Assembly (NCBI GenBank): GCA_963740255.1 | Contig: CAVUDO010000002.1 | Coordinates: forward strand, 1,488,001 to 1,552,000 | From: CAVUDO01 sp963740255 | GTDB lineage: Bacteria; Actinomycetota; Actinomycetes; Mycobacteriales; Cryptosporangiaceae | Reading direction: 5' to 3' | DNA: 64,000 nt | Part shown: one piece after another, positions 1-8,570 of the stretch | Position numbering within the stretch: position 1 is the first letter of the stretch | Layout of the letters: each line of letters starts with the position of its first letter | The notes under the pieces: model-generated | What the model saw: the letters and a program-made list of their open reading frames with translations, nothing else | The model's database searches: none | Told to the model about the DNA's origin: nothing | Made by a program: the position numbers and the translations under genes

Positions 1-1
1 G

Positions 2-1420
2 TGGCGCGACGTCGCCTCGGGCAACGCCAGCATCCTGATGGCGTTGCACGGGGCATTGACCGACACCCGGTCGCGGATGGAGGCGCTCTACGCCGAGTAC
101 GAGGCGGCGGCCAAGGCGGCGAAGGTCGAGGACAACCAGAGCAGGTGGAACCCGGCCGAGCTGGTCCGCGATGTCACCGACAAGGTCGACGGCACCCGCC
201 ACGCCGATGTCAAGAAGGAATTCACGCTGCGGTCCCGCGCAACGATCATGGACGGCCTGGCGAACATGTTCAGCCAGGCCGGCCCGGCGCTGCAGCGCGG
301 CACCGTCTACCGCGGACCGACACAGGCCCACCTGTTCAAACCCGGCACGGGTGATCCCGAACTCGGGCCGAGCCAGCCCGGCGCCCTCAGCGCGAGCGTG
401 ATCGTCGGACCGCAGCCTGGTGCTCCCGCTCCCGGTCGACCCCCGGCTTCGCCGGCCGCAGGCCGACCGGCGCTTCCGCCACCCGCGGGCTCCCCCCGAC
501 CGGTGTCGCGTCCTTCGCCGGCTGTGAGCGGTTCGGCTGCGCGGCCGACACCGGCCGGTCTTGCGGGGTTGAGGGGGCGGTTCGTCGGCCTGGCAAGCCT
601 CGATGGCTCGGCACCTAGCTCGGCCCGGTCGAGCTCGAGTACCCGTCCGCCGACCTCCAGCGTTCCGTCTCAGCCTGGCGCGGCGAGGGGTCGTCCAGGG
701 TCACCGCCCGGTCTCCCCCCGAGCCTGAACGGACGGAACTCTCCCGCGCGTGTCAGCAGCGGCGGGTCTCCGCCAGGTGGACCTCCACCGGGTTCGCGAC
801 CCATCCGCCCACAACTCGACGGCCGAGGTGGCGGAGGGCCACCTGATAGGCGCCGCGCCGCGCCTCCCCGCCGAAGAGCCGGCAAGCCTCCTAGCGGTCC
901 GGCGTTGCCCGGACGCGTGGGGAGCCGGCCGCCAGTGGTGGGGCCACAACCGCCGCCGGGATACGTGCGACTCGGCGGCGCTGGCGTAACCGGCCCGGAT
1001 ACACCGTCGGCGCTGCGAGGTAGCCGTGGCACGATCCAGCAACCGATTGCTGGCCGCGCTGGTGAGGTGTCGGTTAGCGCTGGACCGACGCTGGGCGGCC
1101 GTCAACGAAAGCTCGCGGCCAGCGCTGCCGAGCGGAGTAGCACGGCTAAGCGGGCGTTGGGCCCGGGCTTGGGCGGCAGAAGCCCGGCCCCGTCAAGCAC
1201 TCCGGGCCAGCGACCGACGACGCCGCCCGCCTCGCCGCCGCCGGCTGTGGAGCGGCCGCGCCCGGACGGTCTGCTCGTGGACGATGAACTGTTTGTTGCC
1301 GAGGAGACTGCGCCGGCGGTGGTCACACCGCCAGTGGACAAGAAGCAGAGCGCGCAGCCGGTTCCTGCTCTCGGCGCAGCTGCCGAGCCGAAGCGTCCGA
1401 GGAAGAGTGCCGGGGCATGA
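2..1420 (+). CDS. Proline/serine-rich ESX-locus protein, 5' end outside the window
   Basis: The reading frame is open from the window edge, so the true start lies upstream. The first ~110 residues are helical and charged (SRMEALYAEYEAAAKAAK, then a segment around NQSRWNPAEL). The next ~290 residues are low-complexity Pro/Ser/Gly/Arg/Ala. The C-terminal ~60 residues turn acidic around LLVDDELFV. A helical head, long disordered Pro-rich body and acidic tail just upstream of a mycosin resembles the PPE/EspG-linked or WXG100-type substrates of actinobacterial ESX loci, but I recognise no named family. Its TGA overlaps the ATG of the next gene (ATGA), indicating translational coupling. The role in secretion is inferred from context. 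Confidence 0.65.
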   Translation, partial: WRDVASGNASILMALHGALTDTRSRMEALYAEYEAAAKAAKVEDNQSRWNPAELVRDVTDKVDGTRHADVKKEFTLRSRATIMDGLANMFSQAGPALQRGTVYRGPTQAHLFKPGTGDPELGPSQPGALSASVIVGPQPGAPAPGRPPASPAAGRPALPPPAGSPRPVSRPSPAVSGSAARPTPAGLAGLRGRFVGLASLDGSAPSSARSSSSTRPPTSSVPSQPGAARGRPGSPPGLPPSLNGRNSPARVSSGGSPPGGPPPGSRPIRPQLDGRGGGGPPDRRRAAPPRRRAGKPPSGPALPGRVGSRPPVVGPQPPPGYVRLGGAGVTGPDTPSALRGSRGTIQQPIAGRAGEVSVSAGPTLGGRQRKLAASAAERSSTAKRALGPGLGGRSPAPSSTPGQRPTTPPASPPPAVERPRPDGLLVDDELFVAEETAPAVVTPPVDKKQSAQPVPALGAAAEPKRPRKSAGA

Positions 1421-2659
1421 GGCGTAGTCGCGCCGTCAGTCCGCTCGGTGGAGGGCGGGCCTGGTCGTCGGCTCTTCGCGCGGTATCCAGCTGGGTAGCC
1501 AGGACAGGCCCGACGCTATTGGCTGTGTTGCTGGTAGCCCTCGTCGCCGGAAACGCCGGCATGGTTCCAGCTGACCGCCGACACGATCCGTGCGAACTCT
1601 TGGCAGCTCACGTCGCTGTCCATCGCCCGCGCGCACCAGCTCACCCAGGGCGAGGGGGTTACGGTCGCGGTTGTTGATACCGGCGTGGACGCCGATCACC
1701 CCGACCTGCGGGGCAACGTCCTGCCCGGGTTCAACACCTGGGATGGTGCGAAAGGCACCCGCGGCCTACGACCGAGGAAGTCGCATGGCACGTCGGTCGC
1801 GTCGTTGATCGCCGGCCACGGTCACGGACCGGGCAACCGCGACGGCGTGCTCGGCATCGCCCCTAAGGCCAAGATCCTCCCGATCAACATCGACGATCCT
1901 AAGTTCGCCCAGCTCAGTCCCGCGTCGATCGCCACGGCCATGCGCCTCGCGGTCGACGCCAAGGCAGATGTGATCGTGGTGGCGCTCGGTGGCAGCACCA
2001 GCCGGGAGCAGGAGGCCGCGGTCGCCTACGCGGACGCGCATGGCGTCCCGGTGATCGCGGGGGCGGGCAACCGCGAACCCGGCATCGCCTTCGTCAGCTA
2101 CCCCGCCGCCATTCCGCACGTGATCGCCGTGACGGCGCTGGAACGCAGCGGCAAGCTCGCCTCGTATTCAGTCGCTGGTCGTGAGGTGGACGTCGCCGCA
2201 CCAGCCGACCGCTTCCCGGCGGCCATCCCGGGTGGCGGCTATGAGGCGTTCTTCGGCACGAGTGCGGCAGCGGCGATCGCGGGCGGCGCGGCGGCGCTGA
2301 TTTTGTCGAGGTATCCCAGTGAACACCTCAACAAGTTCACCCAAAGGATGCTGTGGACGACCAGGGATGCCGGCGCGCCGGGCTTCGACGAGCAGTACGG
2401 CTGGGGCACCCTGGATCTGGTTGGTGCGTTGACCCGTGAGCCGGTGATCCCGGCCGAAGCGAAGCGCCCGACGGCAACGCCCCCCAGTGGGTTTGACCGA
2501 CCGATCGCTGCATCCCCAGGGCCCGGCGCCGCCCTGCTGTGGCTGGGACTGCTGGGGTTCGGGGTAGTGACGGCGCTGTTGGTCGTCGGCGGTGTGCTGT
2601 TCGTGGTTTACCGGCGGCGACGGGTCTCCGGTGCTGGTGCGCCGCGAGGTTCGCCGTGA
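1417..2659 (+). pseudogene. mycP: Mycosin-type subtilisin protease (MycP) of the type VII system, apparently frameshifted
   Basis: Membrane-anchored S8 serine protease that in ESX systems sits outside the membrane and stabilises the secretion complex. The gene begins at ATG 1417 in frame 1 with a basic head and hydrophobic signal stretch (LLAVLLVALVAG). The protease domain continues in frame 2, where a mycosin-like N-terminus is readable from about 1553 (IRANSWQLTSL, GEGVTVAVVDTGVD). Frame 2 has a TAG at 1535-1537 and no ATG, GTG or TTG before GTG 1685, which lies beyond the catalytic Asp codon (1676-1678). One indel between about 1538 and 1562 therefore separates signal peptide from protease. 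His (KSHGTS, codon at 1784) and Ser (FFGTSAAAA) are present. A C-terminal membrane helix and RRRR anchor end the protein. It may be a true pseudogene or a sequencing error. Confidence 0.8.
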
Positions 2660-2713
2660 CCGTGTGGTCGGCTGCACGATTCGGTCGTGACTCGGTGAGG
2701 GGAGGTGGAGCGG

Positions 2714-3064
2714 ATGGCGTTGGACACGATCTTTGTCGAGCCGCCGGTCGTGCGCAGTGTCGGCAAGGATCTCGAACATGTCGGTAAGACACTTGGCGGT
2801 GATGCCGCCAAGGCCGGTAAATCGCTACACGTGGCGGGGTCATCGGCGGGGTGGGCGGTGACCCGGGCGTCCCAGACATTGGCGATGTTCTGGGGGAATT
2901 ACCTGACGGGGTTGGGTGAGACGGTCGAGGACTACGGTGACCGACTGCAGAAGATCGCCGACGCCTACGAGCACGAGGACCGGGAAGCCGCCGCTGCGCT
3001 GGACGTGATCTTGCCGCAGCTCGAGCCAGGCCGGGAGCGTCGCTCGGGGTCGGTGCCCAGATGA
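2714..3064 (+). CDS. WXG100-like small helical protein of the ESX locus
   Basis: A 116-residue, largely helical protein with no signal peptide. It contains a W-G type turn region (SSAGWAVTRAS and FWGNYLTG). Near its end is YEHED, matching the YxxxD type VII export signal, which follows a helix as expected. ATG 2714 is preferred over GTG 2705 because GGAGG at 2701-2705 stands 8 nt upstream of it. It lies between the mycosin and a DUF1023 hydrolase that itself starts with a WXG100-like domain, so the two could form a secreted heterodimer. Family assignment rests on size, helices, the YxxxD motif and context rather than a full WXG match. Confidence 0.65.
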   Translation: MALDTIFVEPPVVRSVGKDLEHVGKTLGGDAAKAGKSLHVAGSSAGWAVTRASQTLAMFWGNYLTGLGETVEDYGDRLQKIADAYEHEDREAAAALDVILPQLEPGRERRSGSVPR

Positions 3065-3077
3065 GGACGGGCCGGCG

Positions 3078-4949
3078 ATGGTGAGCTTCGCGCAGCTTCG
3101 CGATTTCGACCCGGAGCCGCTGCGCGGGTTGGCTGCGGCTTGGACGCAGCTGTCCGGTCAGTTGGAGCGTCGGGGTGACGCGGTGAACAGCCAGGGCCAG
3201 CGCTTGTCCGGGCATTGGGACGGTGCGGCGTATGACGCGGCCGCAGGGCGGGTTCGTCGCCTGCGTGGGGAGTTCGACGCGACGATGGCGCCGTTGACCG
3301 GTATCGCCCGGGAGCTTTCCGGTGCGGTCGAGGATCTGCAGCGCGCCCAGGGGATGCTGCTCGATGCGGTGGCCGACGCTGGTCGGATTCCGGCCACGGT
3401 CAGCGCCGATGGTCAACGCGTCGGTTACACCGGTCCGGCGCTTGACTCGGAGAGCACGGTCGTGAGCGTGGAGAAGCGGCTGGGCGATGTGCGTGACCAG
3501 ATCGTCGCGGCCTTGGGTGTGGCCGAACGGGCCGACCGGGGTGCCGCGGCGGCATTGGTCAAGCTGGTGCCGGGCTTCGACCCGGCCCACCCGACGCAGG
3601 GTGTGGTGCCGGCGTCGGCGATCCCACCGCGCGGCAGCGACCCCAGGGCGGTGAACAAGTGGTGGAACTCGCTGACCCCGGCGCAGCGGCAGTACCTGAT
3701 CCACCACCACCCTGACCGGGTCGGCGGTCTCGACGGTGTTCCGGCGATCCACCGCGACCAGGCCAACCGCGTCACCCTGGCCCGCGACCATGAGAAGGCG
3801 GCTGCCCGCAAGAAGCAGATTGAAGCGCGCCTGAAGGCATTGGCGCCCGCGTTCGAGCGGGAGTCAAAGTTCCGGGAGTCTGACGAGACCGGCGGTGAGT
3901 TCGTTCGTACGCCCGCCATCGGGGAGACCCTCGCCTTGAGGCGGGAACTCGACCTGATCGACCGCAACCTCAAAGGCATCACCGCGATCGAGAACCGGCT
4001 CTACGACACCGGCAAGCCGCGGGCCTACCTGCTCGGATTCGAGTCCGGGACCCTGGGTGACGCCGACGGAAACGGCAAACCAGATGACGACGGTCGGGTG
4101 ATCGTCGCGGTCGGCAACCCCGACACCGCCGACCACGTCGCGACGTTCGTCCCGGGCACCACCGCCGAGATTTCTAAGTTCGATGGCGACATCGCGAAAG
4201 TCGACACCATGGCCATCGACACGCACCCAGATCGTCTCGGACGCACGGACGAAGACACCGCGGTGATCCTGTGGTTGGGCTACGACGCCCCGGATGAGGT
4301 CAACCCGAACGCGATCTCACCCATGTACGCCGAGGACGCCAGCGCCAACCTCGGACGGTTCCAGGACGGACTACGGGTCACCCACGACGGCCCGACCTCG
4401 CACAACACCGTCATGGGCCACTCCTACGGCACCACCGTCGTCGGGCACGCCGCGGCGGCTGACCTCAACCACGACGGCCAACCCGACGGCCTCAAAGCCG
4501 ACGAGCTGGTGTTCGTGGCCAGCCCCGGCGTCAGCGTCGAACGGGCTACTGACCTGGGTGTTTCACCCGATCATGTGTGGGCCACCGTCGCCGACGGCGA
4601 TGACTGGATCCAGCGCGCCGCCGTAGCGGGAGACAAGACGGGGGGCGGATTGGGGCACGACGGAAACCCCACCGAGTGGGACTTCAGAGGCAAGGTGTTC
4701 GCCAGCGAACCGGGCGGACACTCCGACTACTGGAACCGCGACGCCGACACCACGGCCCGCAACAACATGGCACGAATCATCACCGGCCAGCCGGGCGTGA
4801 CCTCACCCCCGCCCGTGTCACCGTATGTTCCGCCGCCTCCCGGAACGACGACGCCTTGGCCTTCGGCGCCACCTGGATTCGGCCCCGGTTCGCCGCCCCC
4901 ATCAACGCCTGCACCCGCACCAGCGCCCGCTCCGACACCGCCTAAGTGA
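3078..4949 (+). CDS. DUF1023-type alpha/beta hydrolase with N-terminal WXG100-like domain
   Basis: A 623-residue protein. Residues ~1-120 are helical and WXG100-like (SGHWDGAAYDAAAGRVRRLR). Residues ~190-240 hold a short conserved linker (WNSLTPAQRQYLI). Residues ~310-560 are an alpha/beta hydrolase of the DUF1023 type with the nucleophile elbow GHSYG (Ser about 449), a candidate acid in the SPGV/DDW region and His in PGGHSDYW. The last ~60 residues are a Pro/Ala-rich tail. Two EF-hand-like calcium loops occur inside the hydrolase (DADGNGKPDDD and DLNHDGQPD). DUF1023 proteins are common type VII substrates in actinobacteria. Export of this one with the preceding small protein is an inference from the shared fold and the 13-nt gap. 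The lipid or ester substrate is unknown. Confidence 0.8.
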   Translation: MVSFAQLRDFDPEPLRGLAAAWTQLSGQLERRGDAVNSQGQRLSGHWDGAAYDAAAGRVRRLRGEFDATMAPLTGIARELSGAVEDLQRAQGMLLDAVADAGRIPATVSADGQRVGYTGPALDSESTVVSVEKRLGDVRDQIVAALGVAERADRGAAAALVKLVPGFDPAHPTQGVVPASAIPPRGSDPRAVNKWWNSLTPAQRQYLIHHHPDRVGGLDGVPAIHRDQANRVTLARDHEKAAARKKQIEARLKALAPAFERESKFRESDETGGEFVRTPAIGETLALRRELDLIDRNLKGITAIENRLYDTGKPRAYLLGFESGTLGDADGNGKPDDDGRVIVAVGNPDTADHVATFVPGTTAEISKFDGDIAKVDTMAIDTHPDRLGRTDEDTAVILWLGYDAPDEVNPNAISPMYAEDASANLGRFQDGLRVTHDGPTSHNTVMGHSYGTTVVGHAAAADLNHDGQPDGLKADELVFVASPGVSVERATDLGVSPDHVWATVADGDDWIQRAAVAGDKTGGGLGHDGNPTEWDFRGKVFASEPGGHSDYWNRDADTTARNNMARIITGQPGVTSPPPVSPYVPPPPGTTTPWPSAPPGFGPGSPPPSTPAPAPAPAPTPPK

Positions 4950-4977
4950 CGCCCCCGACCGCGCACGGGAGATGCCG

Positions 4978-5517
4978 ATGACGACACCGAAACGACCGCT
5001 CCCGCTGCGGTTCGCCTTGGCGGCTGTGGTCGTGACGCTGGTGCTGGGTGGCTGTGGTGGGACCGCGCCAGGAAAGGACGACGCCATGCAACCCACTCTC
5101 ACCCGTGCGCAGGCCACCGAACGCATCAAGAGTTACATCAAGCAGACTGTCGCCGAGCTTCCCCAGACCGCCAAACTGGACCTCATCGGCTACGTCGACT
5201 CCCTGCCCTGTGGCGGGGACGACTGGCTCGCCGAGGAAACCGATGGCCGCGTTCGGGTCGAGTACACCTACTCCATAAAGGGGCTGACCATTGCGGACTA
5301 CCCCAAGCACTTCGACACCGTCGAACGGTACTGGGAAAGCCGCGGCTACCGACAACGGCGATTCGACAAGAACGGACTCAGTGTGCAAATGATTCACACC
5401 GACCCGGACGGCTTCAGGCTTGACCTCACCACCAATGGGGACGGCACCGCATTGAGCATCCAGGTCCAGTCACCGTGCATCTGGCCAGACGGCACTCCTG
5501 CGCCCCAGAGCAGCTGA
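4978..5517 (+). CDS. Lipoprotein, function unknown
   Basis: A 179-residue protein with a basic head, hydrophobic stretch and lipobox LGGC, so it should be lipid-anchored on the outer face of the membrane. The mature part has two other cysteines (SLPCGG and SPCIWP) that could pair. ATG 4978 is chosen over the in-frame ATG 4972 because GGGAG at 4967-4971 leaves 6 nt to 4978 but none to 4972. It follows the DUF1023 gene by 28 nt and probably belongs to the same transcript. Small lipoproteins of this form often accompany ESX-linked hydrolase genes. I see no known catalytic motif. Confidence 0.75.
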   Translation: MTTPKRPLPLRFALAAVVVTLVLGGCGGTAPGKDDAMQPTLTRAQATERIKSYIKQTVAELPQTAKLDLIGYVDSLPCGGDDWLAEETDGRVRVEYTYSIKGLTIADYPKHFDTVERYWESRGYRQRRFDKNGLSVQMIHTDPDGFRLDLTTNGDGTALSIQVQSPCIWPDGTPAPQSS

Positions 5518-5621
5518 TCACCAGTGGCCCATGGTAGAGAGATTCTGACTCCAAAAAGAGACGCCCTCTGCCTGACCTGCCGGTACCTCTGGAAATGTTA
5601 AAGAAGCCGCTCTAAGCAGGC

Positions 5622-5653
5622 CTCGGTCCCAGCCGGTCTCGGTCCCAGCCGGT
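5622..5653. repeat. Tandem duplication of a 16-bp unit
   Basis: The unit CTCGGTCCCAGCCGGT occurs twice head to tail (5622-5637 and 5638-5653), just left of the proposed IS30 left end. It is probably replication slippage or a scar of insertion-sequence activity. Confidence 0.8.
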
Positions 5654-5709
5654 GGTAGCAATCGGGGTTGGTGTAGATCGTCGGTGAACCGAGCCGACAG
5701 GAGTCCGCC

Positions 5710-5829
5710 GTGGGTGTGCGCAGGATGTTGTCCGAGGCTGATCGGGAGGAGATCTCCCGGGGCATCGCTGAGGACGCCCAGGGGCGGGTGATCGGTGTCG
5801 CGCGTCAGACTTTGTGGCAGGGCCGTTGA
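5710..5829 (+). pseudogene. IS30-type transposase, 5' fragment only
   Basis: GTG 5710 opens a 39-codon frame whose first ~31 residues (VRRMLSEADREEISRGIAED) match the start of the full IS30 transposase at 7134 (VRRLLTLVEREEISRGLAEG). The similarity stops near 5804, where the IS3-type element appears to begin, and a TGA follows. CAGGAG at 5698-5703 is a plausible ribosome site. The rest of the gene, including the DDE catalytic domain, is missing. Confidence 0.75.
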
Positions 5830-5855
5830 GTAGGTCCTGATTGGAGAGTCAGACG

Positions 5856-6173
5856 ATGGGAAGACCCCCGTCGATCCCGGCGGAAAAGAAGTCGCGGATC
5901 GTGTTGAGCGTGCTGGCCGGTGAGATGACGATCGCCGAGGCGGCCCGGCGGGAGAAGGTATCCGAGCAGTCGATCGGCCGGTGGAAGGCGGAGTTCCTCG
6001 AGGCCGGTAAGACGGCGTTGGTGGCCGGCCGGTCCGGGCCGTCGAGCCGGGAGGAGCAGCTTGAGGCCGAGGTGGCCGAGCTGACCCAGGCGTTGGGTGA
6101 GGCCGCGGTGGAGATCCGGGTCTGGAAGAAGTCGGCGGAGGGCCGGCTGGGCCCTTCGAGGACCTCGAGGTGA
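5856..6173 (+). CDS. IS3-type transposase OrfA (DNA-binding subunit)
   Basis: A 105-residue protein with an N-terminal helix-turn-helix (IAEAARREKVSEQSIGRWKA) followed by a leucine/charged coiled segment (REEQLEAEVAELTQAL), the usual layout of IS3 OrfA. ATG 5856 has GGAGAG at 5843-5848, 7 nt upstream. Its TGA overlaps the GTG of orfB (GTGA at 6170). The second protein is thus probably made by coupled re-initiation rather than only by the frameshift typical of IS3. Both genes look intact. Confidence 0.85.
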   Translation: MGRPPSIPAEKKSRIVLSVLAGEMTIAEAARREKVSEQSIGRWKAEFLEAGKTALVAGRSGPSSREEQLEAEVAELTQALGEAAVEIRVWKKSAEGRLGPSRTSR

Positions 6174-7120
6174 TCCGCGTTCAGGCGGGCATGTCGACCG
6201 CGAGGTTCTGCCAGTTGGTCGACATGCCCGAGCGGACCTGGCGACGGTGGCAGGCCAAGGCCCGCGACGGCCGACCGAGCAAGGGGCCGTGGCCGCGGCC
6301 GGCCCGGGTCGCGGCTACCGTGCTGGCCCGCAGGCACGCTCTGGCGCATCCGGTGTGGGGGCATCGCAAGATCTGGGCCATGGTCCGCCACGACGGGCAT
6401 GTGGTGTCCGAGGCCACGATCCTGCGGCTGCTGCGCGGCGAGGGCCTGATCCTGCCCGCGGCCTACCAGCGGGAACGCCGCAAGCTGGCCGAACGCCGCA
6501 GGGCCGCGTTCGCGATCGAACCCACCGCGCCCAACCAGGTCTGGCAGCTGGACTTCTCCGAGTTCGAGACCACCACCGGCGGCACCTGGCGCCTGGCCGG
6601 CTGCCGGGACTACTGGTCGAAATACGAGCATCCCTTCCACGTCTCCCCAACGGCCAACCAGCACGACGCGATCGCCGCCGTGGAGTTGGCGCTGGCCGAC
6701 TTCGAGGCCCTGTTCGGCCACCCGCTGAGCGACCTGGCCACGGTCGACGCCGACACCGGCGAGTTGCTGCCGGTGGTCACGATCGTGACCGACAACGGCG
6801 GCCCGTTCCGCTCGATCCGGTTCGAGGCGTTCATCGCCGCCCACCCCGAGCTGACCCACGTCCGCACCCGCGTCAAGTCACCAGGGCAGAACGGCTCCCG
6901 CGAACGAGGCTTCGGCACCCTCAAGTACGAACGGCTCTACATCGACGAGATCGACGACGCGCTCATGCTCGCCAAGCACACCGAGGACTACCGGCGCGAG
7001 TACAACGAGATCCGGCCGCACGAGGCCATCGCCTTCAACCGGCCCCAGCAGGTCCACCTGGGCCTGGCCGACCCCACCACCCCGACATTTCTAACCACCG
7101 AAATCCTGCCAACTCCTTGA
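6170..7120 (+). CDS. IS3-type transposase OrfB (DDE integrase)
   Basis: A 316-residue rve-type integrase that cuts and joins the element's ends. Residues ~1-115 are the HTH_21-like head. The catalytic core shows Asp in WQLDFSEF (~125), Asp in VTDNGGPF (~205) and Glu in NGSRERGFGTLKYE (~247), followed by the usual YNxxRPHEAI motif. The length is typical of IS3 OrfB. An IS481-like relationship cannot be excluded, but the paired orfA supports IS3. It appears functional. Confidence 0.88.
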   Translation: MIRVQAGMSTARFCQLVDMPERTWRRWQAKARDGRPSKGPWPRPARVAATVLARRHALAHPVWGHRKIWAMVRHDGHVVSEATILRLLRGEGLILPAAYQRERRKLAERRRAAFAIEPTAPNQVWQLDFSEFETTTGGTWRLAGCRDYWSKYEHPFHVSPTANQHDAIAAVELALADFEALFGHPLSDLATVDADTGELLPVVTIVTDNGGPFRSIRFEAFIAAHPELTHVRTRVKSPGQNGSRERGFGTLKYERLYIDEIDDALMLAKHTEDYRREYNEIRPHEAIAFNRPQQVHLGLADPTTPTFLTTEILPTP

Positions 7121-7133
7121 CGCGGGACAGGGT

Positions 7134-8144
7134 GTGCGCCGGTTGTTGACGTTGGTCGAGCGGGAGGAGATCTCCAGGGGGCTGGCCGAGGGGGCGTCGA
7201 ACAAGCAGATCGCGATCGGGGTCGGGCGGTGTGCGTCGGTGGTGTCGCGGGAGCGACGCCGTCACGGCGGCCGGGACGGGTATCGGGGACACGCCGCGCA
7301 GGCGCGGGCGGCCGGGCGTCGGTGCCGGCCCAAGGTGCGCAAGCTCGACGCCGATCCGGTGTTGCGGGAGACGGTGACGGGGTTGATGGCCCGGTCGTTC
7401 TCGCCGCAGCAGGTCGCCGCGGAGTTGAAGTCCGAGCCGGTCAGCGGCGACGCTGGGCCGGTGACGATCTCGCATCAGGCGGTCTATGACTGGATCTACG
7501 CCCGCCCCAAGGGTGAGTTGCGTGCCCTGGCTGACCGGCAGGTCAAGCTGCGGTCCGGGCGTACGCAGCGGCGCCAACGCGGTCGGCTCACACCAGCTTC
7601 TCGGGTCCGGATCGTGGCGATGACCAGCATCGATGAACGCCCCGAGGAAGCCGCCGACCGGTTGGTGCCCGGGCATTGGGAAGGTGACCTACTCATCGGC
7701 CAAGCCGGTAAGACCGCGATGGGCACCCTCGTCGAGCGGACCAGCCGCTACCTCATCCCGGTGCCGCTGACGGCCGGCAAAGACTCCCAAGGCTTGAAAG
7801 ACGCCCTCATCGACGTGGCCGCGGACCTACCCGCCCGACTGTTCAAGACGTTGACGTGGGACTGCGGCACCGAAATGGCCGCCCACGCCGCGTTCACCCT
7901 GGCCAGCCAGGTCAAGGTCTACTTCGCCCACCCGCATTCACCCTGGGAACGCGGCACGAACGAGAACACCAACCGGTGGCTGCGCGAGTACTTCCCGAAA
8001 GGCACCCCGATCCCCGACGACCCCGACTACCTCTGGGCCGTCGCCCGAGAAATCAACGGCAGACCCCGTAAGATCCTCGGCTGGAAGAAGCCATCCGAAG
8101 TCTTCGCCGAACTCCTCACCAGCGAAATTGCTTCGACCGGCTGA
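7134..8144 (+). CDS. IS30-type transposase, near full length
   Basis: A 336-residue transposase. The HTH head contains REEISRGLAEGASNKQIA and VVSRERRRHGG. The DDE core has Asp in GHWEGDLLIG (~187), Asp in LTWDCGTEMA and Glu in SPWERGTNENTNRWLREYFPKGT. GTG 7134 is the only start that keeps the N-terminus. No AGGAG-like site precedes it, because the usual IS30 leader has been replaced by the right end of the IS3 element. Its translation may depend on read-through from IS3 orfB, whose stop is 13 nt upstream. The coding frame is otherwise intact. Confidence 0.88.
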   Translation: MRRLLTLVEREEISRGLAEGASNKQIAIGVGRCASVVSRERRRHGGRDGYRGHAAQARAAGRRCRPKVRKLDADPVLRETVTGLMARSFSPQQVAAELKSEPVSGDAGPVTISHQAVYDWIYARPKGELRALADRQVKLRSGRTQRRQRGRLTPASRVRIVAMTSIDERPEEAADRLVPGHWEGDLLIGQAGKTAMGTLVERTSRYLIPVPLTAGKDSQGLKDALIDVAADLPARLFKTLTWDCGTEMAAHAAFTLASQVKVYFAHPHSPWERGTNENTNRWLREYFPKGTPIPDDPDYLWAVAREINGRPRKILGWKKPSEVFAELLTSEIASTG

Positions 8145-8157
8145 GGGCAAGATGCCT

Positions 8158-8259
8158 ATGTTGGTTCACATGGGGAGCCCATCAGCGGCCACCTTGCAGC
8201 TCACCTGGCAGGACGACGATGGTCGCTCCTATGACGAGCGCCAAACCGTGCGGCTATAG
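8158..8259 (+). pseudogene. Short tail of an unidentified gene beside the IS island
   Basis: ATG 8158 opens a 33-codon frame ending in TAG. The part ATLQLTWQDDDGRSYDERQ reads like the end of a beta-sandwich domain and not like a random frame. It begins within 25 bases of the proposed right end of the IS30 copy, so it may be what is left of a gene cut by the insertions. No family is recognised and no ribosome site is visible. Confidence 0.25.
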
Positions 8260-8570
8260 ACTTCGGTGGCGAAAGGCGGGTACCACGCGTGACCGTCAGT
8301 GACGGTCCCGCTCGGATCCGGCTTCCTTGCGTGGGCGTTTGCGGTTCGCTGAAATCTGCGCGCCGCCCGGCGTCTGTGCGGCGTCCAGTAGTCGCCGCGC
8401 CTCGTAGTCCGGGTTCGAAAGACCCCCGATGAGGTGCACACCTAAGAACGGCGCCACACCGGGCCGTGCCGCAGGCGTTCTCACGCTGGAGGAAATCCGT
8501 CCGCTCCCCCCACTTCGTGGCGGGCTGCGTTGATTCGTGCGCTGCCGGTGGTCACTGGCACGATGGGTTC
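8260..8570. other. Intergenic stretch without a supported gene
   Basis: No frame on either strand has a convincing start, ribosome site and protein-like composition. A minus-strand frame over 8296-8450 contains a protein-like stretch (GLSNPDYEARRLLDAAQ) but has no start of its own, so it may be a decayed gene end. Confidence 0.4.

Larger units (their letters stand above)
5801..7124 (+). mobile_element. IS3-type insertion sequence, about 1.32 kb
   Basis: Two overlapping transposase genes are bounded by imperfect inverted repeats. The left end starts CGCGTCA at 5801 with TGGCAGG ending at 5821. The right end reads, on the opposite strand, CGCGTCA from 7124 with TGGCAGG ending at 7105. The two repeats differ by a one-base indel and several mismatches. 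I see no target duplication, which agrees with the flanks belonging to two different IS30 copies. Confidence 0.6.
5655..8134. mobile_element. Insertion-sequence island: IS30 fragment, IS3-type element, IS30 copy
   Basis: A candidate IS30 left end (GTAGCAATCGGGGTTGGTG at 5655-5673) resembles the reverse complement of the sequence at 8117-8134 inside the end of the right IS30 gene (GAAGCAATTTCGCTGGTG). Between them lie a truncated IS30 N-terminus, a complete IS3-type element and a near-complete IS30. All three are on the plus strand. The two IS30 parts encode clearly different versions of the same N-terminus, so they come from two elements rather than one split copy. The boundaries are inferred by eye. 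Confidence 0.55.

Noticed and set aside
8380..8440. GGGTTCGAAA motif resembling a tRNA T-loop
   Set aside because: The flanking bases do not form the T-stem (position 61 is not C), and no acceptor or anticodon stem can be drawn.
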